Shown here: in pieces, positions 43,538 through 51,844 of the stretch | Layout: every line of letters begins with the position of its first letter | Numbering within the stretch: the stretch's first letter is position 1 | Made by a program: the position numbers and the translations under genes | The notes under the pieces: model-generated | Seen by the model: the letters and a program-made list of their open reading frames with translations, nothing else | The model's database searches: none | Told to the model about the DNA's origin: nothing | Origin: a virus | IMG/VR virus record: IMGVR_UViG_3300023184_000131 | Location: 1 to 61,015 of that record | DNA length: 61,015 nt | Direction: 5' to 3' (one strand)

Positions 43538-46384
43538 ATGGCTAATGAAAATGAACGCCGAGAAGCTGATCGATTAGCGCAAGAAGCACAACAACGAGCC
43601 AGTGGTCAAACTGGTGGTGTTGAATTTACAGGTGGTAAACGAGACTTCTTAGACGCAAGAGATTGGAGAGCTGAATTAGGATTTAGAAGTAGTTGTAGAG
43701 AACTGGAAAATATTTTATCAAAAATTAAAGATCAAAAGATTGAAGACGATACCTCGCAACAGCCCACATCGTCTCAATTTCCTGATTTTCCTTTGAGTAC
43801 AGCTGTAAGCGCATCGATTGCGCCAAGCGTTCCTTTTTTTGATCCTATCACAGGAAACATAATAAGCTCACAACAACCACCAGATCCTTCTGAAGATGCA
43901 ATAAATGCTTTAGATTCTCTATCTCAACAATCTATAATCCCAAATCTACTAGATTTCAAAGATTCTCCTTTTCTTGGTTTAGGCAGAACTGCAACAATAA
44001 TTGATAGAGTAGATTATGCCGTACCGATAGGTAACATTGAAAGAGATTATGGTATAGAAAAGAGTTTGATTATAGATCATATAAAGAATTTTAATGGTTC
44101 TTTTTACGTCCTTGATACAAATTCAAATTTAAAATTTTATAAAGATTTATCAATTCCACAAAAACATTATATATCAAGATTAAACGAGTCTAATCAAATT
44201 GGCAATAAAGCAACCTTATACAGTGCTTCTATGGAAACTCACTCTTTTATATTTGAAGAAGGTCTGAGAGTTACAAGAAGCGCAGATAGTTCTAGATTTA
44301 AAGATAAATTTATCTCAGGAAAATCTTTTACCGGTTCAATAGCAAATCAAAACAAAGATAACTTTAAATTTGAAAAGTTGGTAAATGAAAATATTGTCTT
44401 ACGTGATAATACATTTTCTTTACAAATGCCTTTTGAAAATTCAGAAATGTTAAATACTCTTAATTTAATTGGTACGTCTGTTGTTGACATAAAAGAAAAT
44501 TATAATTTTTATATTAAAGAATATGAAAAAATTGCGACAAAATCATATTCTAATTCACAAGAAAATATTTTACCAAATTTATATATTTTAAATGCGATAT
44601 TGGAAGAAAAAACACAAGAAAAAGATTTCTTGTCATCGTTAGCAAGATTAGATGGTCGACTAGAATCCGGAAACCGATTTCTATTAAACAACTCTGAAAA
44701 AATTATCTTTGGTATAAAAGACAGTATTGGTGAATATTTTGATTTATTTGGATTAAATTATGAAGATTTGTTGGAAAACAATAAAACACTACATAATTCT
44801 TACAAAGAAAAGCTCAGTAATATTATAATATTGTCAGATGAGACAAGCAAACTAAACGAAATAAATAAGAAAAAATACATGTTTCCAATGTCTGTGGAAT
44901 TATCTATACCAACAGATAAAACAACAACCATAACAAGAACTCTTATGGATTCTGACTTAATGGATAGCTTCATTTTAAAGCTATACGATTTATATATAAA
45001 TAACAGGTTTGTTGCCAAAGAATCCGTGATAACAGAACAATTATTTACTCAAGAAATCAATCCTAGCAATCAACAGTCAGAAATAGTACAAACATTTAGT
45101 TCTAAAATAAAAAGTATAAATAGTGTAAATATTTCTGATTTATTAGAAGAAATTAAACAGAATCCAATAAACTTAAATACATCAAGATATACAGTTATAG
45201 GTGATACAACAAAATACATGAGAACAAATATGGACTCTATGACTTTTGTGAATGGTCTAAGAAATATTATTTTTAATTCAAAATTAAATACATTTGTAAA
45301 AAATAACTATAGAACTTATAAAGATGTTTTAGATGGTAAGAAGTGTTATAATGAAACTGTGGCTTATAGAGTTTCTAAATATGAAAAAGATAGCAATATT
45401 CCAATACAAAATTATTGGTTTGCAAACAATCCCGATTTAGATTTCTTGAACATTGTCGACACACAGGTTAAGTACGAAAAAGAATATACATATAAAATAT
45501 TTGCCTATCAGTTTATCTTAGGAAACAAGATAAAGCAAAAAATCAATACTTCCGGAACATCAGACCAAAATTTTAAAATTGATGTAGAAAATCTACCAGA
45601 AGCAAATTTAATAGAAGTTGAATTAATTTCAACAATAAAAAGAGTCGCTGACACTCCTCCGTTGTCCCCAGAAATATTGTTTGTTCCTTATCAAGGAGTT
45701 GATAACAAAATTGGGCTATTTTTGAATGGTAGAACTGGAGAAGAAAAATTAGAGCCAATTAATATCCTAGAAAAAGACCGAGCTGTAACTTCTTTATATA
45801 GAAAAAATCTAAACAACACTGTTTTATATAAATCAGATGATATAGCAAAAAGATTTGAAATTATGAGATTAGATAACAAACCAAATTATTATCAAGATTT
45901 TTCAAAAGGTTATATAAAGACGGCCAATACAGATATAGATCCGGCAACCACGCAAGATGCAAGTGCTGCAGCTTTTATGGATACCATTCAACCAAATAAA
46001 AAATACTATTATTGTTTTAGAGCTATTGATACTCATGAAAAAATATCTAATCCAACTCAAATATTCGAAGTTGAAATGATAAATGAAAAAGGAATGGTTT
46101 TTCCCGTAATTAAAAACTACGAGTTTGAAAAACCAGCTTATACTAACGCAAAAGAGATTCGTAGATTTATAAAAATAAAACCAGCGTCTCAACACACTTT
46201 CTTGAATAGAGAAGTCTCACAAATAGAAAACGACATAACAGCGGAACAATCATTAGGAAAAATAAATATTGGATTGTCAGACGTCGCTGTACCTTGGGGA
46301 AAAACATTTAAAATGGTTTTAACTTCAAAACAAACCGGTAAAAAATGTGAATTTAAGTTTAAATTTAAATACAAAACAGAATAA
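43538..46384 (+). CDS. Large tail structural protein with Fn3-like C-terminal part
   Basis: A 948-residue protein. It has a charged, Gln-rich start (ADRLAQEAQQRASGQ), a Ser/Pro/Asp-rich linker to about 130, a long mixed domain, and from about 640 on beta segments of fibronectin-III-like character ('YEKEYTYKIFAYQFI' and 'KKYYYCFRAIDTHEKISNPTQIFEVEMI'). Strong GGAG precedes the ATG. The final 60 residues are basic and beta-rich. No catalytic residues are visible. The position after the 1200-residue protein and before the fibre genes suggests a connector between baseplate and fibres. Confidence 0.68.
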   Translation: MANENERREADRLAQEAQQRASGQTGGVEFTGGKRDFLDARDWRAELGFRSSCRELENILSKIKDQKIEDDTSQQPTSSQFPDFPLSTAVSASIAPSVPFFDPITGNIISSQQPPDPSEDAINALDSLSQQSIIPNLLDFKDSPFLGLGRTATIIDRVDYAVPIGNIERDYGIEKSLIIDHIKNFNGSFYVLDTNSNLKFYKDLSIPQKHYISRLNESNQIGNKATLYSASMETHSFIFEEGLRVTRSADSSRFKDKFISGKSFTGSIANQNKDNFKFEKLVNENIVLRDNTFSLQMPFENSEMLNTLNLIGTSVVDIKENYNFYIKEYEKIATKSYSNSQENILPNLYILNAILEEKTQEKDFLSSLARLDGRLESGNRFLLNNSEKIIFGIKDSIGEYFDLFGLNYEDLLENNKTLHNSYKEKLSNIIILSDETSKLNEINKKKYMFPMSVELSIPTDKTTTITRTLMDSDLMDSFILKLYDLYINNRFVAKESVITEQLFTQEINPSNQQSEIVQTFSSKIKSINSVNISDLLEEIKQNPINLNTSRYTVIGDTTKYMRTNMDSMTFVNGLRNIIFNSKLNTFVKNNYRTYKDVLDGKKCYNETVAYRVSKYEKDSNIPIQNYWFANNPDLDFLNIVDTQVKYEKEYTYKIFAYQFILGNKIKQKINTSGTSDQNFKIDVENLPEANLIEVELISTIKRVADTPPLSPEILFVPYQGVDNKIGLFLNGRTGEEKLEPINILEKDRAVTSLYRKNLNNTVLYKSDDIAKRFEIMRLDNKPNYYQDFSKGYIKTANTDIDPATTQDASAAAFMDTIQPNKKYYYCFRAIDTHEKISNPTQIFEVEMINEKGMVFPVIKNYEFEKPAYTNAKEIRRFIKIKPASQHTFLNREVSQIENDITAEQSLGKINIGLSDVAVPWGKTFKMVLTSKQTGKKCEFKFKFKYKTE

Positions 46385-46397
46385 TATCCATAAAACA

Positions 46398-46406
46398 CTA
46401 TTTATA
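46398..46406 (+). promoter_or_regulatory. Candidate late promoter box CTATTTATA
   Basis: The exact nine bases also found at 25130 and 56845 lie 17 bases before the ATG of the next structural gene, followed by a strong AGGAG site. Confidence 0.4.
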
Positions 46407-46423
46407 CCGTAGGAGAACATATA

Positions 46424-47356
46424 ATGGCATTTCTTGATAACTCAGGTGATATAATATTAGACGCTGTACTAACAGATACAGGAAGATACAGGCTGGCAAA
46501 AGGTGACGGAAGTTTTAGAATTGCCAAGTTTGCTCTTGGAGATGATGAAATAAATTATCGTCTTTACGATAAAAATAATGCATCTGGTTCTGCTTATTAT
46601 GATTTAAGCATCCTGCAAACGCCTATTCTAGAAGCATTTACAGACAATGCTGCTAGTCTTAAATCAAAATTGATGACAATATCAAGAAACAACTTATTGT
46701 ATTTACCAGTTTTAAAATTAAATGAAAAAAATCCCGGCAACCAAAGACATAGTACTAATTCATTTTTAGTTGCTGTTGATGTAGATACGGAAAATAAAAT
46801 GGTAACCAACGTAGGCACTGTTACTGGGGTAATAAAAGGTTTAAATACAAGAACCTCACCAAATTTTATAAGAGTAGACCAAGGTTTAGATACAAACTAT
46901 GCAATATCTGCCGAGTTTCCTATTGATCCGGATTTGCTTGAAACTCAATATATAATAGAAATAGATAATCGTCTTGGTAGTATAATTTCACAAGCTTCCG
47001 ACACACCTGCAAGAGCATCGTATATAGATGATGATAACATGGCTAGTTATTTTTTCTCATTTGGAACTGATTCTTTATTTGTTGTAGGAAATGATGATAC
47101 ATCAAACGAAGCAAGCAATGGTCAAATAATAACCGGCCCAAGAGGAACAACATTAAAATTTTCTATAAAATCGTCAATTGATTTACAGACAACAACTTTT
47201 TTGTTTGATCAATTAGGTAGCACCACTGTTATAACAGACGCAACAGGCACTCCGCCAGTTAAATACATTGATACCAATGTTAGAGTAATTGGCGCTACAA
47301 CAGGTTATAGAATTGATATTCCTGTAAGATTTATAAAATATGTGACGATAGTTTAG
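46424..47356 (+). CDS. Phage structural protein, possible fibre-base subunit
   Basis: A 310-residue protein starting MAFLDNSGDIILDAVLTDTG, then RYRLAKGDGSFRIAKFALGDDEINYRLY. This N-terminal motif resembles blocks I know from large-phage virion proteins of unknown function. The rest is beta-rich with 'RVIGATTGYRIDIPVRFIKYV' at the end, like a capping sandwich. AGGAG is well placed. With the next two genes it forms a set of mid-sized proteins ahead of the fibre genes, probably the attachment base. Confidence 0.72.
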   Translation: MAFLDNSGDIILDAVLTDTGRYRLAKGDGSFRIAKFALGDDEINYRLYDKNNASGSAYYDLSILQTPILEAFTDNAASLKSKLMTISRNNLLYLPVLKLNEKNPGNQRHSTNSFLVAVDVDTENKMVTNVGTVTGVIKGLNTRTSPNFIRVDQGLDTNYAISAEFPIDPDLLETQYIIEIDNRLGSIISQASDTPARASYIDDDNMASYFFSFGTDSLFVVGNDDTSNEASNGQIITGPRGTTLKFSIKSSIDLQTTTFLFDQLGSTTVITDATGTPPVKYIDTNVRVIGATTGYRIDIPVRFIKYVTIV

Positions 47357-47365
47357 GAGATTAAG

Positions 47366-48385
47366 ATGGCAACAATATATAAGACATTTTTGAATAACGA
47401 CGTTGTTTCAACGAGAACATTATTGCACGAATCAATCCCAGTTACAGGAACAATAGTTTCGGGGACATATTCTGATAATAATATTAAAAATTATGCTCAC
47501 GGCATGTTTCAATCGGTATATGATTATCCTTATTTAAGTTCTTCAGCAAATCATATATTTGATATTACTGTTGGTTTAAGTACGAAATCAGGATTATCAA
47601 GTTCGTTAAATCAACAAAATAACAAAAAAATAAACATTTACAATCAAATGGCACAAGTTCTTGTAGGTAATGATATTACCGGTAGTATTCTTGAATTTGA
47701 TAGAGATGGAAACATACTAGAAACTAATGACAAACTAAGCGAAGTTTTCTTTGTAAACTTTTCAAGACTTCTTGTCAAAGATGAAGTTAAAAAAGATACT
47801 TTTAGGTTAAGTCTCGGAACCGGTTCGTTTGGAACTCCTTTTGCCGGAACAGTAAAAGTTGTTGGCGATTATGGTGCACAAAATGAATATCGCGTAAATT
47901 CACCAGCTGGTGAATACGGTATATTATATACCGGTTCTGCGGCAGTTGAAGGAACTGGTGTTGGGCTATTGTTTTATCAAGCGGGTATTGCAGTACTTAC
48001 TGCTTCATTATTTAGTGGAGCAACAATGACTGGTTCAACTGGTGATGTAAGTAATCTTTTCCAAACAAGTTCAATGCAAGCTGCAGCAGACTGTTTGAGA
48101 TCAAGAATTTACAATATTGATTTTAACAATACAACTGAACTTAATTCAACGATTTATTTCTGCAGATTAAATCATAATGAATTTAACTACAGTTCAAATC
48201 CAACTTATTTAAGTTCAAGCAAGATTATTGTCAAGAACAATTCTATTGACAATCCAGTTAGTTATCTAACTTCTGTTGGTCTTTATTCTTCAGACAATGA
48301 ATTGCTTGCTGTTGCTAAATTAAGTGAACCTCTCAAAAAAGATCCAACGAATGAGATGATTTTAAGAGTTAGACTTGATTACTGA
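47366..48385 (+). CDS. Structural protein, paralog of the gene at 48449
   Basis: A 339-residue beta-rich protein. Its C-terminal 90 residues ('HNEFNYSSNPTYL' ... 'SVGLYSSDNELLAVAKLSEPLKK' ... 'LRVRLDY') align by eye with the end of the next gene. AGGAG precedes the ATG. There is no enzymatic motif. It sits between the 310-residue protein and a terminator, and likely forms a ring or collar of the fibre attachment together with its paralog. Confidence 0.72.
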   Translation: MATIYKTFLNNDVVSTRTLLHESIPVTGTIVSGTYSDNNIKNYAHGMFQSVYDYPYLSSSANHIFDITVGLSTKSGLSSSLNQQNNKKINIYNQMAQVLVGNDITGSILEFDRDGNILETNDKLSEVFFVNFSRLLVKDEVKKDTFRLSLGTGSFGTPFAGTVKVVGDYGAQNEYRVNSPAGEYGILYTGSAAVEGTGVGLLFYQAGIAVLTASLFSGATMTGSTGDVSNLFQTSSMQAAADCLRSRIYNIDFNNTTELNSTIYFCRLNHNEFNYSSNPTYLSSSKIIVKNNSIDNPVSYLTSVGLYSSDNELLAVAKLSEPLKKDPTNEMILRVRLDY

Positions 48386-48415
48386 TTTTACACAGTAAAA
48401 ATCAACAAAACAAAG

Positions 48416-48444
48416 AAACTGCCTATTTATTTTAGGCAGTTTTT
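48416..48444 (+). terminator. Rho-independent terminator
   Basis: AAACTGCCTA and TAGGCAGTTT form a perfect 10-base stem with a 7-base loop and a run of five T. The next start codon comes only five bases after the T run. Confidence 0.85.
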
Positions 48445-48448
48445 ATTT

Positions 48449-49405
48449 ATGGCAAGACCAAAACAATTTATAACAAAAGACGGAAATCTTAATAATTTTA
48501 AGACAGTCTCGGCAAACGACTTCAGCCAATTTCAATATGGCGATGTTATTACCGGTTCTGAATATCCATATGTCGCAAATATCATTAGATATCATGTTTA
48601 TGATGCTCAAAATAGAAATTATATCAAAGCATTAAAAAATACACTAGATTATTATATACATGCAAGTCCTAACTTTGCTTATAGTTCTTCTGTTGGAAAC
48701 AAAGAAGTGCAAGAATTAAGTCTTGTGTCAATACCCTCTATTTTTTATGGTTCTTCAATTCGTAAAGGCAGTATAAATTGTAAGTGGTATTTAACCGGAA
48801 CTCTTATTGCAGAACTGGAAGATGTAAATAGAAATGGAGAATTAATCCAAGTTGGACCAAGTGGAAGTAACGGCTCAGGAAGTGTTGCTGGCGTTGTTTT
48901 ATATAAAGAAGGCTTTATACTATTAACTGGATCTTGGTCCTTGCATCCCACATATACAGATAGATTTGGACTTGATTCATCCTTTTACGAACCATCTTGG
49001 AAGTATTTTATGAATACTGGTTCTTCTGAAATAAACCTCACTCCTTCTTCTAGCTTTTTATTAGATTTTGAAGGAACAAATTATATACCAACCATAACAA
49101 TGTTGGCCCATGCTCAACAGGGTGAATTAAATCACTCAAATAATCCCACGTATATTGAATATGGTCAAAATCAACAAATAACTACGGGAAGTTATGGATA
49201 TATAGAAAACAGCAGTACACTAATAAAAAATATGGTTAGTTCATCATTTGTAGATGAAGAACCTGATTTTAAGAAAACAACTTATATTTCAAAAATAGCA
49301 ATATACGACGAGCAGAAAAATTTAATAGGGATTGCAAAACTAGCAAATCCAGTAAGAAAAAGAGAACTGGATAGTTACACCTTTAAATTAAAGATGGATT
49401 TATAA
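48449..49405 (+). CDS. Structural protein, paralog of the gene at 47366
   Basis: A 318-residue beta-rich protein. The C-terminal block ('ELNHSNNPTYIEYG' ... 'KIAIYDEQKNLIGIAKLANPVRK' ... 'FKLKMDL') mirrors that of the preceding gene, while N-termini differ (MARPKQFITKDGNLNNF here). The ATG is five bases after a terminator, and the only AGG is inside the terminator stem, so initiation depends on unfolding of the hairpin or on very short leaders. One base separates it from the next gene. Confidence 0.75.
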   Translation: MARPKQFITKDGNLNNFKTVSANDFSQFQYGDVITGSEYPYVANIIRYHVYDAQNRNYIKALKNTLDYYIHASPNFAYSSSVGNKEVQELSLVSIPSIFYGSSIRKGSINCKWYLTGTLIAELEDVNRNGELIQVGPSGSNGSGSVAGVVLYKEGFILLTGSWSLHPTYTDRFGLDSSFYEPSWKYFMNTGSSEINLTPSSSFLLDFEGTNYIPTITMLAHAQQGELNHSNNPTYIEYGQNQQITTGSYGYIENSSTLIKNMVSSSFVDEEPDFKKTTYISKIAIYDEQKNLIGIAKLANPVRKRELDSYTFKLKMDL

Positions 49406-49406
49406 G

Positions 49407-49658
49407 ATGTTAAAAAAGTTTGAAAGTAGCGACATATTTGTAAACCGTATAAAAGCTTATCCAAGAGTAAGAGTACTTACTTATTCCGGAAGTCTGTATT
49501 ACAATAATGACTCTTTTTCTCAAGACGGCGTTAAAATAAATGATTTTTTGATGGAACCGATTGCAGTTACGCCAAGCCCAATTCCATTAACAGTTTTAGC
49601 AACTGAAGACGGACAATATCTATTAACAGAAGATGGAACTTTTATAATAATAGAATAA
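49407..49658 (+). CDS. Small structural or connector protein
   Basis: An 83-residue protein. The first half is basic and hydrophobic (KKFESSDIFVNRIKAYPRVRVLTYSGSLYYNN). The C-terminus repeats a short unit, 'LATEDGQYLLTEDGTFIIIE', as in the beta-hairpin repeats that end fibre or capsid-decoration proteins. It is tied to the gene before it by a one-base gap and is followed by a candidate late box. Its small size and repeat suggest a fibre connector. No family recognised. Confidence 0.65.
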   Translation: MLKKFESSDIFVNRIKAYPRVRVLTYSGSLYYNNDSFSQDGVKINDFLMEPIAVTPSPIPLTVLATEDGQYLLTEDGTFIIIE

Positions 49659-49667
49659 CTAATTATA
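49659..49667 (+). promoter_or_regulatory. Candidate late promoter box CTAATTATA
   Basis: A one-base variant of the CTATTTATA box lies 19 bases before the first fibre gene. The identical nine bases recur at 59619. Confidence 0.35.
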
Positions 49668-49686
49668 CACATTAGAGGATTTATAG

Positions 49687-50490
49687 ATGTCAGTAAAAAT
49701 TTCAGAATTAACAGCTTCTTCTGCGGTAACTTCAAACGACTTTGTTCCTATTGTTGACTACGAAACAGTAACAACAAAAAGAGCTTCAGCTAGTCAAATC
49801 CTTGATTATATCACTGGATCATCGTTCAATTCTTTAACAGTTATAGAATTAACTGCATCAAACATAACCGGTTCTGTTGCTAAGTTTACTACCATATCTG
49901 GTTCAACAGTTACTGGTTCAACAGCTTTGTTTACCACTATATCTGGTTCAACAATTACTGGAAGTTTAGCCAAATTTACTACATTAAGTGCAAGTGCTGC
50001 TGAGTTTAGTGGCAGTGTCTTGATCTACGGTACAGCCAGCTTATCTTCAAATCCATCTGCTGCTTATATCATATATTCTAGTTCTTTAGACAAGCTAGTC
50101 GCATTTCCTGGCTTGTATGTGAGTGGTAATTTAACTGGCAGTGGACTTGGAGCATTCCAAACTGTTTCTGCTTCAAATTATTTAGGTTTACCACCTTCAT
50201 CTTTTGATTTAACAAAAATATCCGTCAGTTCTTCTGTTTCTCTGTCAATAACACAAAGAGCGGTATTTGCTAAAAATAATACAAGTTCATCAGTTTCTGT
50301 CACTCTACCAAGTGCTTCATTGGCTGATTCAAAAGAATATTATATAATAAAAGCTGATTCGCTTACCGGTTCTGTAATTATATCTGGTAGCTCTCCAAAT
50401 TTAATAAATGGTCAGGCTACCTATGAATTAAATGGTCCTTATCAATCGGTTACTTTAATTCATGATGGCGTAGACTGGTTTATATTCTAA
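49687..50490 (+). CDS. Short tail-fibre protein, TGS-repeat type
   Basis: A 267-residue fibre protein. It starts MSVKISELTASSAVTSNDFVP, a motif shared by many phage fibre N-termini. It is followed by tandem 'TGSxAxFTTISGST' units (about 55-100), the 'SASAAEFSGSVLIYGTASL' cassette shared with later fibre genes, and a C-terminal domain ending in YELNGPYQSVTLIHDG and a final WFIF. The C-terminal domain is shared with the next gene. GAGG precedes the ATG. It probably trimerises into a beta-structured shaft. Confidence 0.82.
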   Translation: MSVKISELTASSAVTSNDFVPIVDYETVTTKRASASQILDYITGSSFNSLTVIELTASNITGSVAKFTTISGSTVTGSTALFTTISGSTITGSLAKFTTLSASAAEFSGSVLIYGTASLSSNPSAAYIIYSSSLDKLVAFPGLYVSGNLTGSGLGAFQTVSASNYLGLPPSSFDLTKISVSSSVSLSITQRAVFAKNNTSSSVSVTLPSASLADSKEYYIIKADSLTGSVIISGSSPNLINGQATYELNGPYQSVTLIHDGVDWFIF

Positions 50491-50509
50491 ATTATAGGGG
50501 ATTTTTAAA

Positions 50510-51808
50510 ATGGCAAACATATCAAATGTTAGTGTAAAATCGGGAAATGTTCTTTCTCTAAGTGGCTCTTCTGTTGAAATTACTGGTTCACAAATAAGAA
50601 CAACCGGCGATTTGTTTGTAAACGGAACGGTTTCAGCAAGTATTCTTCATGTAAGCGAAACAATCGTTTCATCTTCAACAATTTATCATAGTGGTTCAAC
50701 AATCTTTGGAGACACCGGTTTCGGTGCTTTTATGGATACTCACCAATTCACAGGTTCAGTCAATATTTCAGGAACAGTTCATTCAATTACTGGTGCCTTA
50801 AATATAGTTGGTAATGTTAGTGGTACAACCTTTACTGGTTCGTTCTCTGGCGATGGTTCTGGATTAACCGGTATAAACTTAAGTGGTTCTGCTGTAACTT
50901 CATTAACAGCAGGAACAAATTTATCAGCTAGTGCATCAACTGGCGCAGTAACTGTTGCTCTTACAAGTTCAATTACTGGTGGATTAACAACACTAACTGG
51001 CGTCACAAATATTGGTGCTACAACCGGCTCATTTAGCGTATTAAGTGCTAGCGCAGCAGAATTTAACGGCAGTGTAGTAATCTATGGCACTGCCAGTTTA
51101 ACTGCAGTACCAGATGCCGCATATGTGCGCTATGAAGCTTCTTCTGGTTCAGTCGTTGATAAAATAGTTATATTCCCAGGTATTTATACAGTTGGTGGTG
51201 TAACTGGTTCTGTATTTAGTGGTAGTGGTGCTGGTATAACTGGCTTAACGGCATCCAACTTTAATAACTTCTCTTCCGATGTTAGAAATCAATTATCAGG
51301 TGGTGGTTCAGTAAGCTATAATCCTGCAACCGGTGTTATTTCTTCATCAGCATTGACCGCTGCTGTAACGCAGATAGATCCTGGCAGCAATATTGGTGTA
51401 TCCGGTGGTTCTGGTCCAATAGCAACCATTTCATTAAGTTCATCTGTTGAAGGTCTAAATAACTTAAGTTCATCGGCAATTACCGGTAGTGATGTATTAG
51501 CTAACAATAGTTTTAAAGCAGCTGGTTCTTTTACGATTGCTCAAATCACTACAACTGGCAGTTATGTTGTTACTGATTTAGATCAAGTTGTATTTGCAGA
51601 TGCTGCTAGTGCATCACTAACAGTGACTGTGCCAACAATTGATGCTGCAAATGCCGGAAGACAATTAGTTGTTAAGAAAATAGATGCAACGGTCAATGCG
51701 GTGACAATATCTGGCTCTATTGATGGTGCTGCTTTTTATCAATTAAATGGTCCATATCAATCCGTAACATTGGTATCTGATGGAAGTACAAATTGGTTTG
51801 TTCTTTGA
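50510..51808 (+). CDS. Tail-fibre protein, TGS-repeat type
   Basis: A 432-residue fibre. Repeated Gly/Ser/Thr beta units ('TFTGSFSGDGSGLTGINLSGSAV', 'SLTAGTNLSASASTGAVTVAL') are followed by the SASAAEFNGSVVIYGTASL cassette, a 'DKIVIFPGIYTVGG' element, and the same C-terminal fold as the previous gene (YQLNGPYQSVTLVSDG, ending WFVL). AGGGG lies upstream of the ATG. Paralogous ends with different shafts suggest recombination among fibre genes. Receptor unknown. Confidence 0.85.
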   Translation: MANISNVSVKSGNVLSLSGSSVEITGSQIRTTGDLFVNGTVSASILHVSETIVSSSTIYHSGSTIFGDTGFGAFMDTHQFTGSVNISGTVHSITGALNIVGNVSGTTFTGSFSGDGSGLTGINLSGSAVTSLTAGTNLSASASTGAVTVALTSSITGGLTTLTGVTNIGATTGSFSVLSASAAEFNGSVVIYGTASLTAVPDAAYVRYEASSGSVVDKIVIFPGIYTVGGVTGSVFSGSGAGITGLTASNFNNFSSDVRNQLSGGGSVSYNPATGVISSSALTAAVTQIDPGSNIGVSGGSGPIATISLSSSVEGLNNLSSSAITGSDVLANNSFKAAGSFTIAQITTTGSYVVTDLDQVVFADAASASLTVTVPTIDAANAGRQLVVKKIDATVNAVTISGSIDGAAFYQLNGPYQSVTLVSDGSTNWFVL

Positions 51809-51844
51809 TCGCTAATTAATATACAAACATAAATGAGGTGAATT

